Assembly: GCA_945947045.1 (NCBI GenBank)
Contig: CAMEXG010000009.1
Location: 1 to 25,066 of the forward strand
Length of the DNA: 25,066 nucleotides
Direction of reading: 5' to 3'
Origin: an uncultured Spirochaetales bacterium
GTDB lineage: Bacteria > Spirochaetota > Spirochaetia > Sphaerochaetales > Sphaerochaetaceae
Below the pieces are notes generated by a model. The model saw only the letters and a program-made list of their open reading frames with translations. It was not told the DNA's origin and made no database searches. Positions within the stretch are counted from its first letter, which is position 1. The number at the start of each line of letters is the position of its first letter. The position numbers were made by a program, and so were the translations under genes. This document shows positions 21,901-25,066 of the stretch, piece after piece.

Positions 21901-24279
21901 GTGTATTCAGTTGTTAAACGCGACGGTAAAGAAGTCGGATTTGATATAAAGAAAATTTCAGTCGCCATCGAGAAGGCCTTTAACTCCATAGAGAAGGCTT
22001 ATGATGAGAATATAGTCGACTTTATTGCTCTTAAAGTCACATCAGATTTCTCATCAAAAGTAAAAGATGGAAAGATTACTGTAGAGGATATCCAGGATAG
22101 TGTTGAGAAAGTCCTTTCCCAGGCTGGTTATCAGGATGTAGCTAAGTCTTACATCCTCTATAGAAAACAGAGGGAGAAGATCAGAAACATGAAGTCCGCC
22201 ACTCTCGACTATAAGAGTGTCGTGGATAACTATCTTAAGCTCAGTGACTGGAGAGTAAAAGAAAACAGTACTGTCACATATTCTGTTGGAGGACTTATTC
22301 TCTCCAACTCTGGTGCAATCACCGCTAATTATTGGCTAAGCGAAATATATGACGAAGAGATTGCAAATGCCCATAGAAACTGCGATTTCCATATTCATGA
22401 TCTTTCTATGTTGACAGGTTATTGTGCAGGCTGGTCTCTAAAGCAGCTTATTCAGGAAGGCCTGGGGGGACTACCTGGAAAGATTACTTCTGCTCCTGCA
22501 AAGCATCTTGCAACACTATGTAACCAGATGGTCAATTTCTTGGGAATTCTTCAGAACGAGTGGGCAGGTGCCCAGGCATTCTCTTCCTTCGACACATATC
22601 TCGCCCCGTTTGTAAAGATCGATAATCTTTCATATGACCAGACAAAGAAGTGCATCGAATCTTTTATTTATGGTGTAAATACTCCTTCCAGATGGGGAAC
22701 TCAGGCTCCGTTCTCAAACATTACTCTTGACTGGGTATGTCCTAACGACCTTAAAAATGTCCCGGCGATTGTCGGGGGCAAGGAAATGGATTTCACATAC
22801 GGCGACTGCCAGAGAGAAATCGATATGATCAACAAGGCTTTCATCGAAGTGATGATTGATGGTGACGCTAATGGAAGAGGCTTCCAGTATCCTATTCCTA
22901 CTTACTCCATAACAAAGGATTTCGATTGGTCGGACACTGAGAACAACAGACTCCTCTTTACTATGACGGCAAAATACGGAACACCCTATTTCTCCAACTA
23001 CATCAATTCAGATATGAATCCCAGCGATGTAAGAAGTATGTGCTGCAGACTTCGTTTGGATTTGAGGGAGCTTAGAAGAAAGACCGGCGGTTTCTTCGGC
23101 AGCGGCGAGAGCACCGGAAGCGTAGGTGTCGTAACTATAAACCTTCCTCGTCTTGCATATCTATCAAAGGATAAGGCTGACTTCTATAAGAGACTTGATA
23201 GACTAATGGACATTGCAGCAAGGTCTTTGAAAGTAAAGAGGACTGTCATTACAAAGTTCCTTAACGAAGGTCTCTATCCATACACAAAGAGATATCTAGG
23301 CTCCTTTGACAACCACTTCTCTACAATCGGACTTGTAGGTATGAATGAAGCTTGCCTCAATGCCAGTTGGCTCGAATGCAATATAGCAGATCCAAGAGGA
23401 CAGGAATTTGCAGTAGAGTGCCTTAATCATATGAGGGAGAGACTCTCCGATTATCAGGAGGAATATGGTGATCTCTACAACTTGGAGGCCACACCTGCAG
23501 AGTCTACTGCATATAGATTTGCCCGCCACGATGTTCAGGAGTTCCCATCGATCATCACAGCTTCCTCCGATGACAAGAGACCTTATTACACAAACTCTTC
23601 TCATCTTCCTGTTGGATATACTGATGATATCTTTGAGGCATTGGATATTCAGGATAAGCTCCAGACACTCTACACATCAGGTACTGTATTCCATACATTC
23701 CTTGGAGAAAAGCTCCCTGATTGGAAGGCGGCGGCTACTCTTGTAAGAAAGATTGCTGAAAACTATGAGATTCCTTACTACACCATGAGCCCCACATACT
23801 CAGTATGTTCAGAACACGGATATCTCTCTGGTGAAGTTTGGGAGTGCCCTGTATGTCACAAGAAGACTGAGGTTTATTCCAGAATCACCGGTTACTATCG
23901 CCCTGTTCAGAACTGGAATGTGGGAAAAGCCGAGGAGTTTGAAGAGAGAAAGGAATATGATATCCCAAATTCCCGCCTGAAAAGAAATAGTCTCTCAAAG
24001 GCGAAAGCGGATTATGATGTATTCCACCCTGAGGCGGAAGGTAATGAAAATGGAATCCTCCTTTTTACTACCAAGACTTGTCCGAACTGCAGGCTTGCAA
24101 AGGCCAGTCTTGACAAAGCAGGACTTAAGTATCAGGTCATAGATGCTGAAGAGAACCCGGATCTTTGCAGGAAGTATAAAGTAATGCAGGCTCCTACACT
24201 TGTAGCATTCACTGACGGTGTTGCCACTACCATATCAAATGCTTCCCAGATACGTGCCTTTGCAGAAAGTGCCGTGTGA
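21901..24279 (+). CDS. nrdD: Anaerobic (class III) ribonucleoside-triphosphate reductase with C-terminal redoxin domain
   Basis: This 792-residue glycyl-radical enzyme reduces ribonucleotides to deoxyribonucleotides without oxygen. Residues 1-95 form an ATP-cone allosteric domain (SVVKRDGKEVGFDIKKI). The catalytic core has C161 in NCDFHIHDL and the adjacent pair C381-C382 in SMCCRLRLD. The zinc site region has C636, H639, C649 and C652 (CSEHGYLSG...CPVCH). G664 in RITGYYRP is the radical glycine. After that a further domain of about 75 residues begins NGILLFTTKTCPNCRLAK, with CPNC at 727-730 and later QAPTLVAF, a glutaredoxin/NrdH-like fold fused to the enzyme. The start is GTG, with AGGAG seven bases upstream. 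Regulated by NrdR; activated by the neighbouring NrdG. Confidence 0.97.
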   Translation: MYSVVKRDGKEVGFDIKKISVAIEKAFNSIEKAYDENIVDFIALKVTSDFSSKVKDGKITVEDIQDSVEKVLSQAGYQDVAKSYILYRKQREKIRNMKSATLDYKSVVDNYLKLSDWRVKENSTVTYSVGGLILSNSGAITANYWLSEIYDEEIANAHRNCDFHIHDLSMLTGYCAGWSLKQLIQEGLGGLPGKITSAPAKHLATLCNQMVNFLGILQNEWAGAQAFSSFDTYLAPFVKIDNLSYDQTKKCIESFIYGVNTPSRWGTQAPFSNITLDWVCPNDLKNVPAIVGGKEMDFTYGDCQREIDMINKAFIEVMIDGDANGRGFQYPIPTYSITKDFDWSDTENNRLLFTMTAKYGTPYFSNYINSDMNPSDVRSMCCRLRLDLRELRRKTGGFFGSGESTGSVGVVTINLPRLAYLSKDKADFYKRLDRLMDIAARSLKVKRTVITKFLNEGLYPYTKRYLGSFDNHFSTIGLVGMNEACLNASWLECNIADPRGQEFAVECLNHMRERLSDYQEEYGDLYNLEATPAESTAYRFARHDVQEFPSIITASSDDKRPYYTNSSHLPVGYTDDIFEALDIQDKLQTLYTSGTVFHTFLGEKLPDWKAAATLVRKIAENYEIPYYTMSPTYSVCSEHGYLSGEVWECPVCHKKTEVYSRITGYYRPVQNWNVGKAEEFEERKEYDIPNSRLKRNSLSKAKADYDVFHPEAEGNENGILLFTTKTCPNCRLAKASLDKAGLKYQVIDAEENPDLCRKYKVMQAPTLVAFTDGVATTISNASQIRAFAESAV

Positions 24280-24295
24280 TAACGTGGCAAAAGAA

Positions 24296-24321
24296 ACAGG
24301 CGGTCGTAAAAGGCCGCCTGT
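24296..24321. terminator. Terminator between nrdD and the flavoprotein gene
   Basis: ACAGGCGG (24296-24303) pairs with CCGCCTGT (24314-24321) and two further inner pairs. The following sequence is T-rich mainly on the minus strand (TTTCTTTTG), so it is best for the flavoprotein transcript and also ends nrdD. Confidence 0.75.
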
Positions 24322-24342
24322 AGTGTTATAGATAACATCTAA

Positions 24343-24864
24343 TTAGGAATCCAAAGCATTTCTGAGAAATTCAGTGATCATCTCTTTTTCTTCATTCCAA
24401 GCGTCTTCATCTTCTGTCCCCACCCCTAGAAACTCCAGCTTCATCTTCAGATAATCTGCCATCATCTTAAAAGCATCTTTTAATGTGGCGTACTCTTTGT
24501 CTCCTGTCTTCTCTTCTCCGTTTACCACAACAATAAGTTTTTTACCTTCAAATTCTTCTCTTTCTAATGAATAGAGCCTGTCGATAAATAACTTTGCTTG
24601 GGCCGATACCTGCCACCAATATACAGGTGAGATAATAGCGATTGTGTCGCACTCTCTAATATCTTTATATATAGGTGTCATGTCATCTCTCTGAATGCAT
24701 TCTCCGATATTGATCTCTTTACAATACTCGCATGCATGACATGGACCAATCTTCTTCTCTCTTAAGTGGATCAGTTTACCTCCGCTTATTGAATGCAGAA
24801 TATTACCGATTCTATCTGAGTACATTCCATCTCTCGGACTACCTGTAACTATTAATGTCGACAT
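24343..24864 (-). CDS. NAD(P)H-dependent FMN reductase / iron-sulfur flavoprotein-like
   Basis: This 173-residue flavodoxin-fold protein is predicted to bind FMN. The phosphate-binding loop is TGSPRDGMYSDRI near the N-terminus and the isoalloxazine-side segment is ISPVYWWQVSAQAKLFIDRL. Between them GPCHACEYCKEINIGECIQ carries four cysteines (CxxCxxC plus one), a pattern seen in iron-sulfur flavoproteins and related reductases; whether a cluster is bound is not certain. It should transfer electrons from NAD(P)H or ferredoxin to quinones or other acceptors. The start MSTLIVTG at 24864 has GGGAGG upstream; an in-frame ATG at 24882 lacks one. Monocistronic. Confidence 0.88.
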   Translation of the reverse strand: MSTLIVTGSPRDGMYSDRIGNILHSISGGKLIHLREKKIGPCHACEYCKEINIGECIQRDDMTPIYKDIRECDTIAIISPVYWWQVSAQAKLFIDRLYSLEREEFEGKKLIVVVNGEEKTGDKEYATLKDAFKMMADYLKMKLEFLGVGTEDEDAWNEEKEMITEFLRNALDS

Positions 24865-24880
24865 GTATGCCTCCCATATC

Positions 24881-24908
24881 AATATAAGATAAAATAAATA
24901 AGAGTCAA
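24881..24908 (-). promoter_or_regulatory. Promoter of the flavoprotein gene
   Basis: Minus-strand TTGACT (24908-24903), 16-bp spacer, TATATT (24886-24881). Start near 24874, leader about 10 nt, so the ribosome binding site lies at the very 5' end. Confidence 0.6.
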
Positions 24909-25066
24909 AAGCAAAAATATGAACAATTGGAAAGAAATGAATGGATAAAAGAAATAAGTCTTTTAAAAGAAAGAAAATAAAATTTATTCAAAAAATTTTT
25001 AAAAAATCTTCAAAAAACCCCTTCACATTTAGCGAGTAATTGTGTAAGGTATGTGAGTCGTCGGAA
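24909..25066. other. AT-rich window end, no gene recognised
   Basis: A/T-runs dominate up to about 25020. No ORF, RNA gene or clear terminator can be supported before the window ends. Confidence 0.4.

Noticed and set aside
24950..25020. A/T-run rich tract at the window end, considered as a terminator or origin-like element
   Set aside because: No dyad with a stable GC stem and no DnaA-box cluster is visible; simple AT-richness is enough to explain it.
1..25066. CRISPR array, riboswitch or additional tRNA/rRNA genes
   Set aside because: No regularly spaced repeats were seen. No recognisable riboswitch core was found in the leaders, and only one cloverleaf-forming sequence was found.

Overview
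The window reads as a chromosomal segment of an anaerobic, moderately AT-rich bacterium. The gene set is a class III (oxygen-sensitive) ribonucleotide reductase with its activase, a type III glutamine synthetase, an M18 aminopeptidase, a 2[4Fe-4S] ferredoxin, an iron-sulfur-flavoprotein-like reductase and an ACT/UPF0210 pair. This fits a host-associated anaerobic spirochaete (Sphaerochaeta/Treponema-like) best. A clostridial relative cannot be excluded from the sequence alone, so the taxon is inference.

Layout. 1-318: no gene recognised. 319-1653 M18 aminopeptidase, convergent with glnN (1686-3773, minus) across a shared hairpin. 3774-4252 holds the glnN promoter and a long pyrG leader with an intrinsic terminator directly before the ribosome binding site. 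4253-5854 pyrG. 5892-9700 is a graveyard of mobile DNA: a D5-type phage primase/helicase tail with an in-frame amber codon, a small helix-turn-helix ORF, an HNH nuclease cut at its DH motif, a cytosine-5 methyltransferase tail, istA/istB scraps of an IS21-like element with right-end repeats, and the C-terminal half of an Rpn-type nuclease. One membrane-anchored hypothetical gene (7447-7896) looks intact within it. The island ends near a minus-strand tRNA-Met(CAT) at 10099-10171.

10341-11900 encodes a two-gene bacterial tyrosine kinase system (Wzz-type membrane activator plus BY-kinase) with no polysaccharide genes beside it. Next come a membrane-anchored EEP-fold phosphohydrolase (minus), the ACT/UPF0210 pair, bcp peroxiredoxin (minus) divergent from a Bax-inhibitor-1 membrane protein, a pseudouridine synthase, xseAB (minus), a ferredoxin (minus), topB, nrdG, nrdD and a flavoprotein (minus).

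Three regulatory themes stand out. First, two NrdR boxes with starts exactly 31 bp apart lie between nrdG and nrdD. Second, a perfect 6-1-6 dyad sits in the bcp/BI-1 divergent promoter region. Third, six genes have a TANNNT hexamer ending 7-8 nt before the start codon and no properly spaced Shine-Dalgarno, the geometry of leaderless mRNAs. The other genes have conventional GGAGG-type sites, several with good sigma-70 promoters. The nrdD product also carries a C-terminal CPNC redoxin domain, suggesting that the reductase carries its own electron donor.
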